DNA from: Burkholderia cepacia GG4
GTDB lineage: Bacteria > Pseudomonadota > Gammaproteobacteria > Burkholderiales > Burkholderiaceae
Assembly (NCBI RefSeq): GCF_000292915.1
Contig: NC_018514.1
Span: 1,426,001 to 1,490,000, forward strand
Direction of reading: 5' to 3'
DNA length: 64,000 bases
Part shown: in pieces, positions 27,001 to 37,556 of the stretch
How the letters are laid out: each line of letters begins with the position of its first letter
How positions within the stretch are numbered: the first letter of the stretch is position 1
The notes under the pieces: model-generated
The model's database searches: none
Seen by the model: only the letters and a program-made list of their open reading frames with translations
Told to the model about the DNA's origin: nothing
Position numbers and translations under genes: made by a program

Positions 27001-28184
27001 TCGAAGCGGCCCAGTTCGTCGAGGCCGCACGCGAACGCGGCTTCGACTGGTACGCCGGCGTGCCCTGCTCGTACCTGACGCCGTTCATCAACTACGTGCT
27101 GCAGGACCCGACGCTGCACTACCTGTCGGCCGCCAACGAAGGCGACGCGGTCGCGCTGATCGCGGGCGCGACGCTCGGCGGCAAGCGCGGGATCGCGATG
27201 ATGCAGAACTCCGGGCTCGGTAACGCGGTGAGCCCGCTCACGTCGCTGACCTGGACGTTCCGGCTGCCGCAGCTGCTGATCGTCACGTGGCGCGGCCAGC
27301 CGGGCGTATCCGACGAGCCGCAGCACGCACTGATGGGGCCGATCACGCCGGCGATGCTCGACACGATGGAGATCCCGTGGGAGACGTTCCCGACCGACCC
27401 CGAACAGGTCGGCCCGGCGCTCGACCGCGCGATCGCGCACATGGACGCAACGGGCCGCCCGTACGCGCTCGTGATGCAGAAAGGCAGCGTCGCGCCGTAT
27501 GAGCTGAAGGCGAACCCGGCGGCGACGCCGCGCGCGCATGTCGCCGCGCAGTCGGCGGCGCGTGCCGAAGCGCCCGCCGCGTGGCCGACCCGCCACGACG
27601 CGCTGCAGCGCGTGATCGCGCACACACCGGTCGACTCGACCGTCGTGCTCGCGTCCACCGGCTTCTGCGGCCGCGAACTCTATGCGCTCGACGACCGCCC
27701 GAACCAGCTGTACATGGTCGGCTCGATGGGCTGCGTGACGCCGCTCGCGCTCGGCCTCGCGCTCGCGCGCCCCGACCTGCACGTGGTGGCCGTCGACGGC
27801 GACGGCGCCGCGCTGATGCGAATGGGCGTGTTCGCGACGCTCGGCACCTACGGCCCGGCCAACCTCACGCACGTGCTGCTCGACAACGGCGCGCACGAAT
27901 CGACGGGCGGCCAGGCGACCGTGTCGCAGCATGTGTCGTTCGCGGGCGTCGCCGCCGCGTGCGGCTATGCGTCGGCCGTCGAAGGCGACACGCTCGACGT
28001 GCTCGATGCGGCGCTCGACGCGCCGCAACCGGCCGACGGCACGCGGTTCGTGCGGCTCGCGATCCGTACGGGCGTGCCCGACGGCCTGCCCCGCCCGACC
28101 GTCACGCCGGTCGAGGTCAAGACTCGCCTGATGCGGCATATCGGCGCCGCGCAGGCACAAGCCCACGCCGAAGGAGCGCTTTGA
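26997..28184 (+). CDS. Phosphonopyruvate decarboxylase
   Basis: A 395-aa thiamine-diphosphate enzyme that decarboxylates phosphonopyruvate to phosphonoacetaldehyde, pulling the unfavourable PEP mutase reaction forward. Visible features: the N-terminal pyrimidine-domain block [20 protein letters not shown], a glutamate in [16 protein letters not shown], and the C-terminal ThDP/Mg motif [14 protein letters not shown] ending in [13 protein letters not shown]. Length and motifs match AepY/Ppd. It overlaps the PEP mutase gene by 4 bp and the transaminase gene by 1 bp, so the three core AEP steps are translationally coupled. Confidence 0.92.
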   Translation: MIEAAQFVEAARERGFDWYAGVPCSYLTPFINYVLQDPTLHYLSAANEGDAVALIAGATLGGKRGIAMMQNSGLGNAVSPLTSLTWTFRLPQLLIVTWRGQPGVSDEPQHALMGPITPAMLDTMEIPWETFPTDPEQVGPALDRAIAHMDATGRPYALVMQKGSVAPYELKANPAATPRAHVAAQSAARAEAPAAWPTRHDALQRVIAHTPVDSTVVLASTGFCGRELYALDDRPNQLYMVGSMGCVTPLALGLALARPDLHVVAVDGDGAALMRMGVFATLGTYGPANLTHVLLDNGAHESTGGQATVSQHVSFAGVAAACGYASAVEGDTLDVLDAALDAPQPADGTRFVRLAIRTGVPDGLPRPTVTPVEVKTRLMRHIGAAQAQAHAEGAL

Positions 28185-29248
28185 TGCTGCTGCTGAACCC
28201 CGGCCCGGTAACGCTGACCGAACGCGTGCGCCGTAGCCTGCTGCAAACCGACCTGTGCCATCGCGAAAGCGAATTCTTCGATCTGCAGGATGAAGCGCGT
28301 GCGCGCCTCGTCGCCGCGTACGAGCTCGACCCCGCCGAATGGGCCGCCGTGCTGATGACGGGCTCGGGCACCGCCGCTGTCGAAAGCATGATCGCGGCGC
28401 TCGTGCCGCAGGACGGCAAGCTGCTCGTGATCGAGAACGGCGTGTACGGCGAGCGCATCGCGCAGATCGCGACGCAGTACGGGATCGCGCACGACGTGCT
28501 GAAGCACGAATGGATGCAGGCACCCGATCTCGCCCAGCTCGCCGCGCGCCTCGACGCGGGCGGTTATTCGCACGTCGCGGTGATTCATCATGAAACGACG
28601 ACGGGCCGCCTGAACGACCTCGGCGCGATCGCCGAGGTGTGCCGCGCACGCGGCGTGAAGCTGCTCGTCGACGGCGTCAGCAGCTTCGGCGCGGAAGCGA
28701 TCGACTTCGCCGGCGGCGTGATCGACGCGGTTGCCGCGACCGCGAACAAGTGCCTGCACGGCGTGCCGGGTGCCGCGTTCGTGATCGTGCGCCGCAGCGC
28801 GCTCGCGAAGGCCGCGAGCCGCACGTACTACCTCGACCTCGGCCGTCTCGCGAAGCTGCAGGACCAGCGCAACACGCCGTTCACGCCGTCCGTGCACGCG
28901 TACTACGCGCTCGTCGAGGCGCTGCGCGAGTTCGACGAAGCCGGCGGCTGGCGTGCGCGCCATGCGCACTACAAGGCGCTCGCCGATCAGGCCCAGGCCG
29001 GCCTCGCCGCGCGCGGGATGCCGCTCGTGCTGCCGGAAGGCGCGTCGTCGGTCGTGCTGCGCGCGTACCGGCTGCCGCAGGGCACCACGTACGAGACGCT
29101 GCATGACGGCCTGAAGGCCCGTGGCTTCGTGATCTACGCGGGGCAAGGCGGGCTGTCGAAGGAGCTGTTCCGCATCTCGACGATGGGCGCGATTGAAGCG
29201 GCCGACGTCGAGCGCTTGCTGGACGGTTTTACGGCGCTGACGCGGTAA
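28184..29248 (+). CDS. phnW: 2-aminoethylphosphonate--pyruvate (or related) transaminase
   Basis: A 354-aa fold-type I PLP aminotransferase. The N-terminus LLLNPGPVTLTERVRRSLLQ and DLCHRESEF, the serine-rich TGSGTAAVESMIAAL, and the PLP lysine in AATANKCLHGVPG are diagnostic of PhnW. In this direction it aminates phosphonoacetaldehyde to 2-aminoethylphosphonate. Downstream hydrolases of AEP breakdown (PhnX, PhnA) are absent, so it works in synthesis here rather than catabolism. It is the last gene of the operon and is followed by a terminator. Confidence 0.92.
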   Translation: MLLLNPGPVTLTERVRRSLLQTDLCHRESEFFDLQDEARARLVAAYELDPAEWAAVLMTGSGTAAVESMIAALVPQDGKLLVIENGVYGERIAQIATQYGIAHDVLKHEWMQAPDLAQLAARLDAGGYSHVAVIHHETTTGRLNDLGAIAEVCRARGVKLLVDGVSSFGAEAIDFAGGVIDAVAATANKCLHGVPGAAFVIVRRSALAKAASRTYYLDLGRLAKLQDQRNTPFTPSVHAYYALVEALREFDEAGGWRARHAHYKALADQAQAGLAARGMPLVLPEGASSVVLRAYRLPQGTTYETLHDGLKARGFVIYAGQGGLSKELFRISTMGAIEAADVERLLDGFTALTR

Positions 29249-29267
29249 GCTCGCCGCTTCGTCGACA

Positions 29268-29289
29268 AAGGCCCGCAAGGGCCTTTTTT
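29268..29289 (+). terminator. Rho-independent terminator of the phosphonate operon
   Basis: Stem AAGGCCC / GGGCCTT with a GCAA tetraloop, followed by T residues, 20 bp after the transaminase stop. The next gene starts only about 7 bases after the T-run. Confidence 0.85.
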
Positions 29290-29295
29290 TCCATC

Positions 29296-30111
29296 ATGAC
29301 CATGCCCCTCCTCCGCTTCGTTGCGCTTCTGGCGCTGGCCGCCGCGCCCGTCGTTCATGCCGCCGACGCTCAGCCGTGCGGCGACGCGACCGTCGTCGCG
29401 ATCGCCCGCTGGGCCGGCATCGCGAACGCGCGCCTCGCCGCGCGCGACACGAACCGGCTCGTCATCGCATCGGCGTGCAAGGCGATGCCGAACGCGCCGG
29501 AGACGACGATCGTGGCTGCCGCGTTCGATTCGCTGCCCAGGAGCAAGAACCCGGACGACAGCAAAAAGCTGCAGGTCGTCGCGCTGGTCGAGGGCAGCAA
29601 GGTCGTTGCGGCCGAACGTTCGGTGGTCGAAGAGGATGCGGCGACGGAAATCGGCGAGCATAGCTATCGCATCGACACGGCGCCGTACCGGCTGTCTCCC
29701 GACGTGCGCGCGTTCGGCGTGGTGTTCACGAGCAGCGCGCGCGGGGCGAGCTGTCCCGATGCCGACGCCAGCGAAGCGCTGACGCTGTGGGTCCGTGAAG
29801 GCAATCGCATCCGCCCGGTGTTCGGCACCAACCTGTACGGCTGGGTCAGTGTCGAGGGCGCGGCCTGCGGCGCCGGCGCGGGCGATGCGCGCAGCGAAGA
29901 GGCGAAGATGACGATCGCGGTCGAGAAAACCTCGAGCCATGGCTTCGCCGACCTGTCGATCGCGGCCCACATCACGCAGACGCAGCGCGAGGACGGCAAC
30001 TATTCGGACACGGGCAAGCGAACCGCACGCACGATCGTCAGGTACGACGGCAAGTCGTACGGGATCGATATGTTCCGGACCTTCTGGTATCCGCGTTCGG
30101 CGATGAAATAA
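29296..30111 (+). CDS. Exported protein of unknown function
   Basis: A 271-aa protein with a clear signal peptide (FVALLALAAAPVVHAADA). The mature part has paired cysteines (QPCGDA, SACKAM, ASCPDA, AACGAG) that could form disulfides in the periplasm. No known domain is recognised. An ATG 6 bases further on (MPLLRF) is equally possible. The gene begins almost directly after the phosphonate operon terminator and shows no clear ribosome site, so its promoter is unclear. It converges with the AhpD-like gene. Confidence 0.6.
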   Translation: MTMPLLRFVALLALAAAPVVHAADAQPCGDATVVAIARWAGIANARLAARDTNRLVIASACKAMPNAPETTIVAAAFDSLPRSKNPDDSKKLQVVALVEGSKVVAAERSVVEEDAATEIGEHSYRIDTAPYRLSPDVRAFGVVFTSSARGASCPDADASEALTLWVREGNRIRPVFGTNLYGWVSVEGAACGAGAGDARSEEAKMTIAVEKTSSHGFADLSIAAHITQTQREDGNYSDTGKRTARTIVRYDGKSYGIDMFRTFWYPRSAMK

Positions 30112-30120
30112 CGTGTTGCG

Positions 30121-30468
30121 TCAGCGCGCGTCCGACAAGTCGTTGTACGCATCCATCACCCGCCCGGAAAACGCCAGCGCCGCGCCGGCATTCATCGCCA
30201 CCGCAACGCCCAGCGCCTCCGTCAACTCCGCTTTCGATACGCCCAGCTCGATCGCCTTCTTCACGTGATTCGCGATGCAACTGTCGCATCGCGTCGTGAC
30301 TGCAACGGCCAGCGCAATCAGCTCACGCGTCTTCGCATCCAGGTTGCCGGTTTCCGCGCCGGCCTGGTGCAGCATCCGGTAGCCGTCGATCGTCAACGGA
30401 CTCAGTTCCTTGATGTCCTTCATGCTTTGCCCGATCTTCGGCAAGAACTGCCGCCAGTTTTTCAGCAT
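30121..30468 (-). CDS. AhpD-like carboxymuconolactone decarboxylase family protein
   Basis: A 115-aa alpha-helical protein of the CMD/AhpD superfamily. The core KTRELIALAVAVTTRCDSCIANHVKKAIELG carries the C-x-x-C redox pair and the histidine of the AhpD-type active site, suggesting alkylhydroperoxidase-like or disulfide-handling activity. I chose the ATG at 30468 because GGAGA lies 9 bases upstream and the family starts with MLKNWRQFLPKIG; the longer reading adds 26 unrelated residues. The physiological partner is not visible. Confidence 0.8.
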   Translation of the reverse strand: MLKNWRQFLPKIGQSMKDIKELSPLTIDGYRMLHQAGAETGNLDAKTRELIALAVAVTTRCDSCIANHVKKAIELGVSKAELTEALGVAVAMNAGAALAFSGRVMDAYNDLSDAR

Positions 30469-30618
30469 GAAACGTGTCTCCCTTATCGAATCGATCCAGT
30501 CGGTCGCCGGCGTCGCGATGCAGCCCGGGTCATCCGGCAATTTCAAATAATTCGGCCTGGGGATGATAGCCGATGTGCACGGCGACGGTAGTCCGGTCGG
30601 ACGGTTCTCGAGTCCATC

Positions 30619-31773
30619 CTATTTGACCGCGTTGGTCTCGAGGTACTCCGGCGTCGCCGGCCCGCGCAGCGCGTCATCACGGACGCGTCGCGCCTCGCGC
30701 GCGGTGTAGCGATCCTTCAGCCGCAGGAACGGTTTTTCAATCAGGAAGTAGCTGGCTGTCGCGGCCAGCAGCGCCCACACGATGCCGAGCGGGAACGCAT
30801 GCGCGACCGGCAGCGCCGGGTTTGCGAACGGCTGCTGCCACAGATAGAGGCTGAACGAGATCGTGCCGACGAACACGACCGGCGTGGCCCGCAGCCAGCG
30901 CGCGCACCAGAAGTCCGCGCGGAAATTCAGCACGACGATCACGATCGCGATCAGCGCAGCCTCGAGCGTCACACCGTAGGTTGCATTCCAGAAGCCGCCG
31001 AGCCGATGTTCGGCAAGCGGCATCCCGAACAGCACGATGAAGACGAGCACCGTCACGATGCGCGTCTCGCCGCGCCACGAGCGGATCCAGGCTTCGAGCC
31101 GTTCGCGGTTGAGCGCCGCGTAGCAGCCGATCAGGATCGGATCGACACCCGTGTGCAGCATCATCCCGAGCTGCCCGCGCAGCGCCGGTGCGACGAAATA
31201 CGTGAGCGCGCGTACCAGCGGCACGCCCAGGATCAGTGCGGCCAGCCAGCGCGTGCCGCGACGGCGGGCGCCGTACACGAACAGCAGCGGCCAGAACCAA
31301 TAGAACTGCTCCTCGAGCGCGAGCGACCAGAAATGGCCGAGATACCACGCGCCGTCCGGATGCAGCACGTTGTCGCCGGCCAGCCCGAACCACGCCGAGT
31401 AGTTCCACAGATGCAGCGCCGCATACAGCCACTGGCGGCGCTCGACGTCGAGCCAGCCGGCGACGGCAAGGATGCCGACGGTCGCGAGATACACGTAGCA
31501 GGCCGGCCAGATCCGCAGCGCGCGACGCACGTAGAACGACGTCAGCGCAATGCCGCCGGTGCGCGCGAACTCCGCGCGCAGCACGTTGGTGATCAGGAAG
31601 CCGCTGAGGACGAAGAAGATCAGCACGCCGAGCCGGCCGTCGGCGATCAGCCGCAGCGGCGCGAACCAGCCGGTATAGCCGCCCGGCAGCACATGCTCCG
31701 CATGGCCGACGACGACCATCGTGACCGCGACGGCGCGCAACCCGGTCAACTGCGTGACGCGATGGTTCATCAT
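30619..31773 (-). CDS. Acyltransferase 3 family (OafA/NodX-like) membrane protein
   Basis: A 384-aa integral membrane acyltransferase with about ten hydrophobic helices. Family markers: LTGLRAVAVTMVVVGHAEHV near the N-terminus (conserved histidine), FFVLSGFLITNVL, RRALRIWPACYVYL, and FWSLALEEQFYWFWPLLF. Such enzymes add acetyl or other acyl groups to surface sugars or exported lipids. No polysaccharide genes are adjacent, so the acceptor is unknown. Two adjacent ATGs (31773, 31770) are possible starts. An AT-rich stretch upstream (31850-31890) probably holds its promoter. Confidence 0.82.
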   Translation of the reverse strand: MMNHRVTQLTGLRAVAVTMVVVGHAEHVLPGGYTGWFAPLRLIADGRLGVLIFFVLSGFLITNVLRAEFARTGGIALTSFYVRRALRIWPACYVYLATVGILAVAGWLDVERRQWLYAALHLWNYSAWFGLAGDNVLHPDGAWYLGHFWSLALEEQFYWFWPLLFVYGARRRGTRWLAALILGVPLVRALTYFVAPALRGQLGMMLHTGVDPILIGCYAALNRERLEAWIRSWRGETRIVTVLVFIVLFGMPLAEHRLGGFWNATYGVTLEAALIAIVIVVLNFRADFWCARWLRATPVVFVGTISFSLYLWQQPFANPALPVAHAFPLGIVWALLAATASYFLIEKPFLRLKDRYTAREARRVRDDALRGPATPEYLETNAVK

Positions 31774-33055
<1,282 letters not shown>

Positions 33056-33125
33056 GCAACCCTACGCAACACGACGCACCGCAGCTCGCTGCAACCGGCC
33101 CTGCCGGCCGGCACGCGCCGCCCGC

Positions 33126-33398
33126 TCAAAGCGCGGCTTCGACGATCGTCCGGCCGCGGATCGCCCGTTCGACGAGCTGTTCGTCGCCGACCTTGCGGAT
33201 CGCATCGTCGAGCAATCCTTCCGGCTGTTCGGTCGCCACCTTCAGCAGGCCCGACAGGCCGCGCGCGTCGAGCACCACCAGCGTCTCCATCGAATCGGCG
33301 CGGCTCACGAGCACGCGGCGAAGCGCCGGGCCCGCGCCGAAGCTCGCGCAAAGCGCAATCGTCTCGTTGCCGAGCGTGTAGTCGAAGTGCTTGATCAT
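33126..33398 (-). CDS. Small conserved-looking hypothetical protein
   Basis: A 90-aa protein starting MIKHFDYTLGNETIALCASF with no recognised domain. The composition and codon usage look like a real Burkholderia gene: balanced hydrophobic/charged pattern and GC-rich third positions. It converges with the iminopeptidase gene. An in-frame upstream start would add 39 low-quality Arg/Pro/Ala residues, so I took the later ATG. Function unknown. Confidence 0.55.
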   Translation of the reverse strand: MIKHFDYTLGNETIALCASFGAGPALRRVLVSRADSMETLVVLDARGLSGLLKVATEQPEGLLDDAIRKVGDEQLVERAIRGRTIVEAAL

Positions 33399-33577
33399 GT
33401 CTGCCGCCGTTGCAAGGGGATGGCGACGCGCGACGACGCGGCGCCGTGACGTCGACGCACCCGCGCATGCCGCCGGCGCCGGGCCGGGATCCGGTCCGTT
33501 CGCCGGCATCACCATGCTAGGCAGGCAGAATTAACGAAGACTTAAACGGCCGGCGAACGGACCGGCCCCCGGCCCGA

Positions 33578-34729
33578 TCACGCCGCGCTACCTGACGGCG
33601 CATCGAGCGGCTCCACCGTCACGCCGACCTTCAATTCCTGATCCGCACCGCCGCCGCGGATCACGCCGCGCAGCGGCGTCACGTCCGCATAGTCGCGGCC
33701 GATCGACAACATCACGTAGTCGTCGCCCGGGGCGCGGTCGTTGGTCGGGTCGAGCTGCAGCCAGCCGCCGTCTTCCGGCCATGCGGGGTCGTACACGTCG
33801 ACCCATGCATGCGACGCGTCCGCGCCGATCAGCCGCGGCTGGCCGGGCGGCGGCTGTGTCAGCAGATAGCCGCTCACGTAGCGCGCGGCCAGCCCGAGCG
33901 AGCGCAGCGCGCCGATCATCACGTGCGCGAAATCCTGGCAGACGCCCTTGCGCAACCGCAACGCATCGAGCGCCGTCGTCGAGATGTCGGTGCTGTTCGG
34001 TGTGTATGCGAAATCGGCGTGGATCCGCCGCATCAGGTCCCACGCGGCCTGCACGAGCGGCCGCTGCGGCGTGAAGCTCGCGGCCGCATAGGCGGCCAGC
34101 TCGGGATCGCACGCCACATGCTGCGACGCGAACACGAATTCGCTCGCCGCATCGTACGGCTGCCCCGCGCGAAACCGCAGGCGGTCGCGCACCGCTTCCC
34201 ACGCCGTTGCGTGCTGCACGTCGGGGTTCGCGATCGCGGGCGGCGGCGCGCCGCGGGCACCCTGCGACCACACGGGCGGACTCACGCGCACCGTGCTGCG
34301 GCTGCGCACGAGCAACGCGTCGTGTGGCTGATTCAGCGCGAACGACGCGCGCGCGTTGCCGAACGCATCGATCTCGGTACCGACCGCGGCCGGCGCGGGC
34401 TCGATGTCGAGCGCGAACGACAGCACCTGCTGGCGCGGCGTCGCGAGCGGCTGCAGTCGCGCCTGGTGCTGCGCGGATTCGACGCGCGCTGCGTAACGGT
34501 ATTCGGTGTCGTGCGTGACGCGCAGCAGGCGGCCGGGCGCGACGGCAGCCGGCGTAGTCAGCGTGGTCGGTGTCCCGGGCGTGGTCGGCATGGTCGGCGC
34601 GGCTGGTGCCGCAGACGTAGTCGGCGCGGTCGACGTGGCCGGTGTCGCAGGCGTGGTCGGCGCTGCCGGCTTCGCGCTGCCCGGACCGGGCGCGGGCCGC
34701 GTCTTCGCCGCGTTTTTCGTCGTCACCAT
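33578..34729 (-). CDS. Transglutaminase-like protein with low-complexity N-terminus
   Basis: A 383-aa transglutaminase-like cysteine protease fold. After a 60-residue Ala/Pro/Thr tract comes a bacterial transglutaminase N-terminal region (RVTHDTEYRYAARVESAQHQ), then the core with all three catalytic residues: Cys in LRKGVCQDFAHVMIG, His in GADASHAWVDVYDP and Asp in LQLDPTND. Such proteins cleave or form amide bonds and recur with ATP-grasp and alpha-E proteins in a predicted peptide-modifying system. The start overlaps the stop of the upstream ATP-grasp/alpha-E gene by 7 bp. Confidence 0.85.
   Translation of the reverse strand: MVTTKNAAKTRPAPGPGSAKPAAPTTPATPATSTAPTTSAAPAAPTMPTTPGTPTTLTTPAAVAPGRLLRVTHDTEYRYAARVESAQHQARLQPLATPRQQVLSFALDIEPAPAAVGTEIDAFGNARASFALNQPHDALLVRSRSTVRVSPPVWSQGARGAPPPAIANPDVQHATAWEAVRDRLRFRAGQPYDAASEFVFASQHVACDPELAAYAAASFTPQRPLVQAAWDLMRRIHADFAYTPNSTDISTTALDALRLRKGVCQDFAHVMIGALRSLGLAARYVSGYLLTQPPPGQPRLIGADASHAWVDVYDPAWPEDGGWLQLDPTNDRAPGDDYVMLSIGRDYADVTPLRGVIRGGGADQELKVGVTVEPLDAPSGSAA
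34550..34696 (-). repeat. Imperfect short tandem repeats encoding an Ala/Pro/Thr tract
   Basis: Within the N-terminal part of the transglutaminase gene, GTGGTCGGC/GTAGTCGGC-type units repeat on the plus strand and encode TTPATPATSTAPTTSAAPAA on the minus strand. The tract looks like a slippage-prone, length-variable linker. Confidence 0.6.
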
Positions 34730-37371
34730 AGCGTCCTGCCCGCCTCGCGCACGTGGCTGAAATAGCGCTCGCCGATCCGGTTCGACAGATCCCACACGGC
34801 CTTCTCGGTCGCGTCGAGCGCGTCGAGCAGCTTGTCGTGCCGGCCGTCGTCGTCGGTTTCGCACAGTTCGTGCAGCGACCACGCCGGGACGTCCGGAATC
34901 GTCTCGGCCAGCTCGGACAGCGCATAGCCTTCGCTGCGCTCGACCTTCGTCAGCCGGCCGCGCAGCGCCTGCACGACCCAGCCGAGCGAGCGCGGGTTGT
35001 CGGTATCGAGCACGGTGAGCGACAGCAGCGGCGCGACGTCGAAGCCGCGCTGGAACCGCGAGCGGAACGTGATCGTGCTGTCGAACAGCTCCAGCACGAG
35101 CTCGAAGCCGTCCTGGCGCTGCACGGCGCCCTCCTCGAACGCGAACTTCAGCACGCTGCACAGGAAGTCCAGCCGGTCGATCTGCCGGCCGATCGACAGT
35201 AGCCGCCAGCCGTCGTCGCGCGTCATGTTGTCGGTCTGCGCGCCGGTGATCGCGCCGAGCAGCAACCCCAGACGCTCGAGCAGCTGCAGCGCCTCGTTGC
35301 CGATCTGCTCCTCGGCTTCCGGATGGTCGGCGCTGTCGGCAAACAGTTGCGTCGCGTCGTCGATCAGCCGCCACTGCTCGCTCGACAGCCGCTCGCGGAT
35401 CGCGGCGGCGGCGCCGCGCATCCCGAACAGGCAGGACGCGATGCCCGACGTGCGGTCCGCGCCGCGCGTCAGCGACGTCGCGAGCGCATGCTGGAACGCA
35501 CGCGGCGCATCGACGGCGTTCGGCGCGTCGGGCGCGATCAGCCCGGTGTCGCGGCACAGCGTGTCGATCAGCTCCAGGTGCGCGGGGCTGTCGACATCGT
35601 CCTCGCCACGCAGCCGTTCGAGTGCGGCGCGCGCGAGACGCATCAGGTTGGTCGCGCGCTCGGTGTAGCGGCCGAGCCAGAACAGGTTCTCGGCCGCGCG
35701 GCTCGCGATCGCGCGCGGGCGCTCGACGAGATCGTCGGGGCCGAGATGGGTCTGCAGCAGCGTCGTCGAATCGACGATGCCTTCGGTCATCACCCACGTA
35801 TCGACGGTGCTGCCACCGCGCGGCATCGGTGCGTTGAACAGCGTGTCGCGCGTGCCGACCCGCGACAGGCCGCCCGGCAGGAGCCGCCAGCGCTGCGCGC
35901 CGTCGGCGAGCGCGAACACGCGCAGCAGCAGCGGCTTCGGCACGATGCGCGCGCCGCCGTGGCCGTCGGGGGCGCCGTTCCCCGGCCAGGTAGGCGCCTG
36001 CGACAGCGGCAGGTCGGCTTGCACCGTGTAATGCTCGGGCCGCGCCAGAATCCGCGCGCGCCACTCGGCCAGCTGTGCCGGCGTGAGCCGCGCGCCGATC
36101 ACCGGGTCGAACGCGCCGCCGGCCTGCACGTCGGGCGGATACGACGGCTTCACGATGCTGCGCGCGAGCTGCGGCAGCGCGTCGTCGCACGCGGCCGCCT
36201 CGCCGCACCACCACGAATGCACGGCGGGCAGCGTCAGTGTTTCGCCGAGCAACCCTTCCGCGAGGCGCGGCATGAAGGCGAGCACGCCCGGCGATTCGAG
36301 GAAGCCCGAGCCCGGCGCGTTCGCGAGCAGCACGTTGCCCGCGCGCACGGCCTGCAGCAGCCCCGGCACGCCGAGCAGCGAATCGGGCCGCAGTTCGAGC
36401 GGATCGAGCCACGCATCGTCGACGCGCCGCAGGATGCCGTGCACGGGTTCGAGCCCGCGCAGCGTCTTCAGGAAAACGCGGTTGTCGCGCGCGGTGAGGT
36501 CACCGCCCTCGACCAGCGTGAGGCCAAGGTAGCGTGCGAGATACGCATGCTCGAAGTACGTCGCGCTGTGCGGCCCCGGCGTCAGCAGCACGATCCGCGA
36601 GTTCTTGCGGGCCGGGCTCAACGCCTGCATGCTCTGCAGCAGCGACCGGTACGCGGACGCGAGCCGCTGCACGCGCAGCCCGCGGAAGCCGCGCGGAAAG
36701 AGCCGCGAGACGATCAGGCGGTTTTCGAGCAGGTAGCCCAGGCCGGCCGCGCCCTGCGTGTGCTGCGCCACGATCCGCCATTGGCCGTCGGGACCGCGTG
36801 CGAGATCGAACGCGACGACATGCAGCCACGTATCGCCCGGCACGCGTGCGCCGCGCATCGCGCGCAGGTAGCCCGGGTGCCCGGTGACGAGCGCAGGCGG
36901 CAGCAGCCCGCGCTGCAGGATCGTCTGCGGCCCGTACAGGTCGGCCATCGTCGCGTTCAGCAGCCGCACGCGCTGCAGCACGCCGCGCTCGATCGCGACC
37001 CAGTCCTCGGGCGTGACGATCAGCGGCAGCAGGTCGAGCGACCATGGCCCGGCCGCGCCGTCGCCCGCGCGTTGCTCGTGCAGCTGGTAGAACAGGCCGT
37101 TCTCGCGCATGCGCCGCTGCAGCGCGTCGGCGCGGCGATCGAGGTCGGCCACGCCGTCGCTGCCGATCGACGTGAAGAAGCTGCGCCACGCAGCTGCGAG
37201 CGGCGGCGCGTTCAGGCCGGCGGCGCTGCCGCGCAGTTCGTCGTAGCGGCCGGCGGCGGCCGGCGCCGCGAGCGCGGCGGCCAGTTCCGCGGCGTCCGGC
37301 TGCGCGCCGGTATCGAAGAGCGTGGGCATCGCGTCGGCGTCGGCGAGATCGTCGGGGTGAATGGGCGGCAC
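34723..37371 (-). CDS. Circularly permuted ATP-grasp domain fused to alpha-E domain
   Basis: An 882-aa fusion. Residues about 80-550 are a circularly permuted type 2 ATP-grasp (LTPGPHSATYFEHAYLARYL, GILRRVDDAWLDPLELRPDS, GNVLLANAPGSGFLES). About 565-880 are an alpha-helical alpha-E (DUF403) domain (ASRAAENLFWLGRYTERATN). ATP-grasp proteins form amide or ester bonds with ATP. Compared with the stand-alone paralogue in this cluster, the block before GYLLENR reads AQHTQGAAGLG instead of LEDNARTPSGVS, so acidic metal-ligand residues may be missing. It sits between two transglutaminase genes in one operon. Confidence 0.85.
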   Translation of the reverse strand: MPPIHPDDLADADAMPTLFDTGAQPDAAELAAALAAPAAAGRYDELRGSAAGLNAPPLAAAWRSFFTSIGSDGVADLDRRADALQRRMRENGLFYQLHEQRAGDGAAGPWSLDLLPLIVTPEDWVAIERGVLQRVRLLNATMADLYGPQTILQRGLLPPALVTGHPGYLRAMRGARVPGDTWLHVVAFDLARGPDGQWRIVAQHTQGAAGLGYLLENRLIVSRLFPRGFRGLRVQRLASAYRSLLQSMQALSPARKNSRIVLLTPGPHSATYFEHAYLARYLGLTLVEGGDLTARDNRVFLKTLRGLEPVHGILRRVDDAWLDPLELRPDSLLGVPGLLQAVRAGNVLLANAPGSGFLESPGVLAFMPRLAEGLLGETLTLPAVHSWWCGEAAACDDALPQLARSIVKPSYPPDVQAGGAFDPVIGARLTPAQLAEWRARILARPEHYTVQADLPLSQAPTWPGNGAPDGHGGARIVPKPLLLRVFALADGAQRWRLLPGGLSRVGTRDTLFNAPMPRGGSTVDTWVMTEGIVDSTTLLQTHLGPDDLVERPRAIASRAAENLFWLGRYTERATNLMRLARAALERLRGEDDVDSPAHLELIDTLCRDTGLIAPDAPNAVDAPRAFQHALATSLTRGADRTSGIASCLFGMRGAAAAIRERLSSEQWRLIDDATQLFADSADHPEAEEQIGNEALQLLERLGLLLGAITGAQTDNMTRDDGWRLLSIGRQIDRLDFLCSVLKFAFEEGAVQRQDGFELVLELFDSTITFRSRFQRGFDVAPLLSLTVLDTDNPRSLGWVVQALRGRLTKVERSEGYALSELAETIPDVPAWSLHELCETDDDGRHDKLLDALDATEKAVWDLSNRIGERYFSHVREAGRTLW

Positions 37372-37556
37372 GGTCGATATCGTTCCGTCGTCAGGGTGCG
37401 GCAGCGCACGCGCGCCGCCGCACCGGCGGCCGGTTGCGGCGCGCGCGGCGGGCAGCCGCGATCTGCCCGCATCCTAGCATTCCGGCGAGGCCGCCTTCGG
37501 CCGACCCGCCGGGAGGTCGAGAACCGCGCATCGTGTTCCGTCCTTTCATCCGGAGA

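Noticed and set aside
28184..29248. Phosphonate breakdown role for the AEP transaminase
   Set aside because: No PhnX, PhnY/PhnA or phosphonate transporter genes are nearby, and PEP mutase and phosphonopyruvate decarboxylase are coupled to it.
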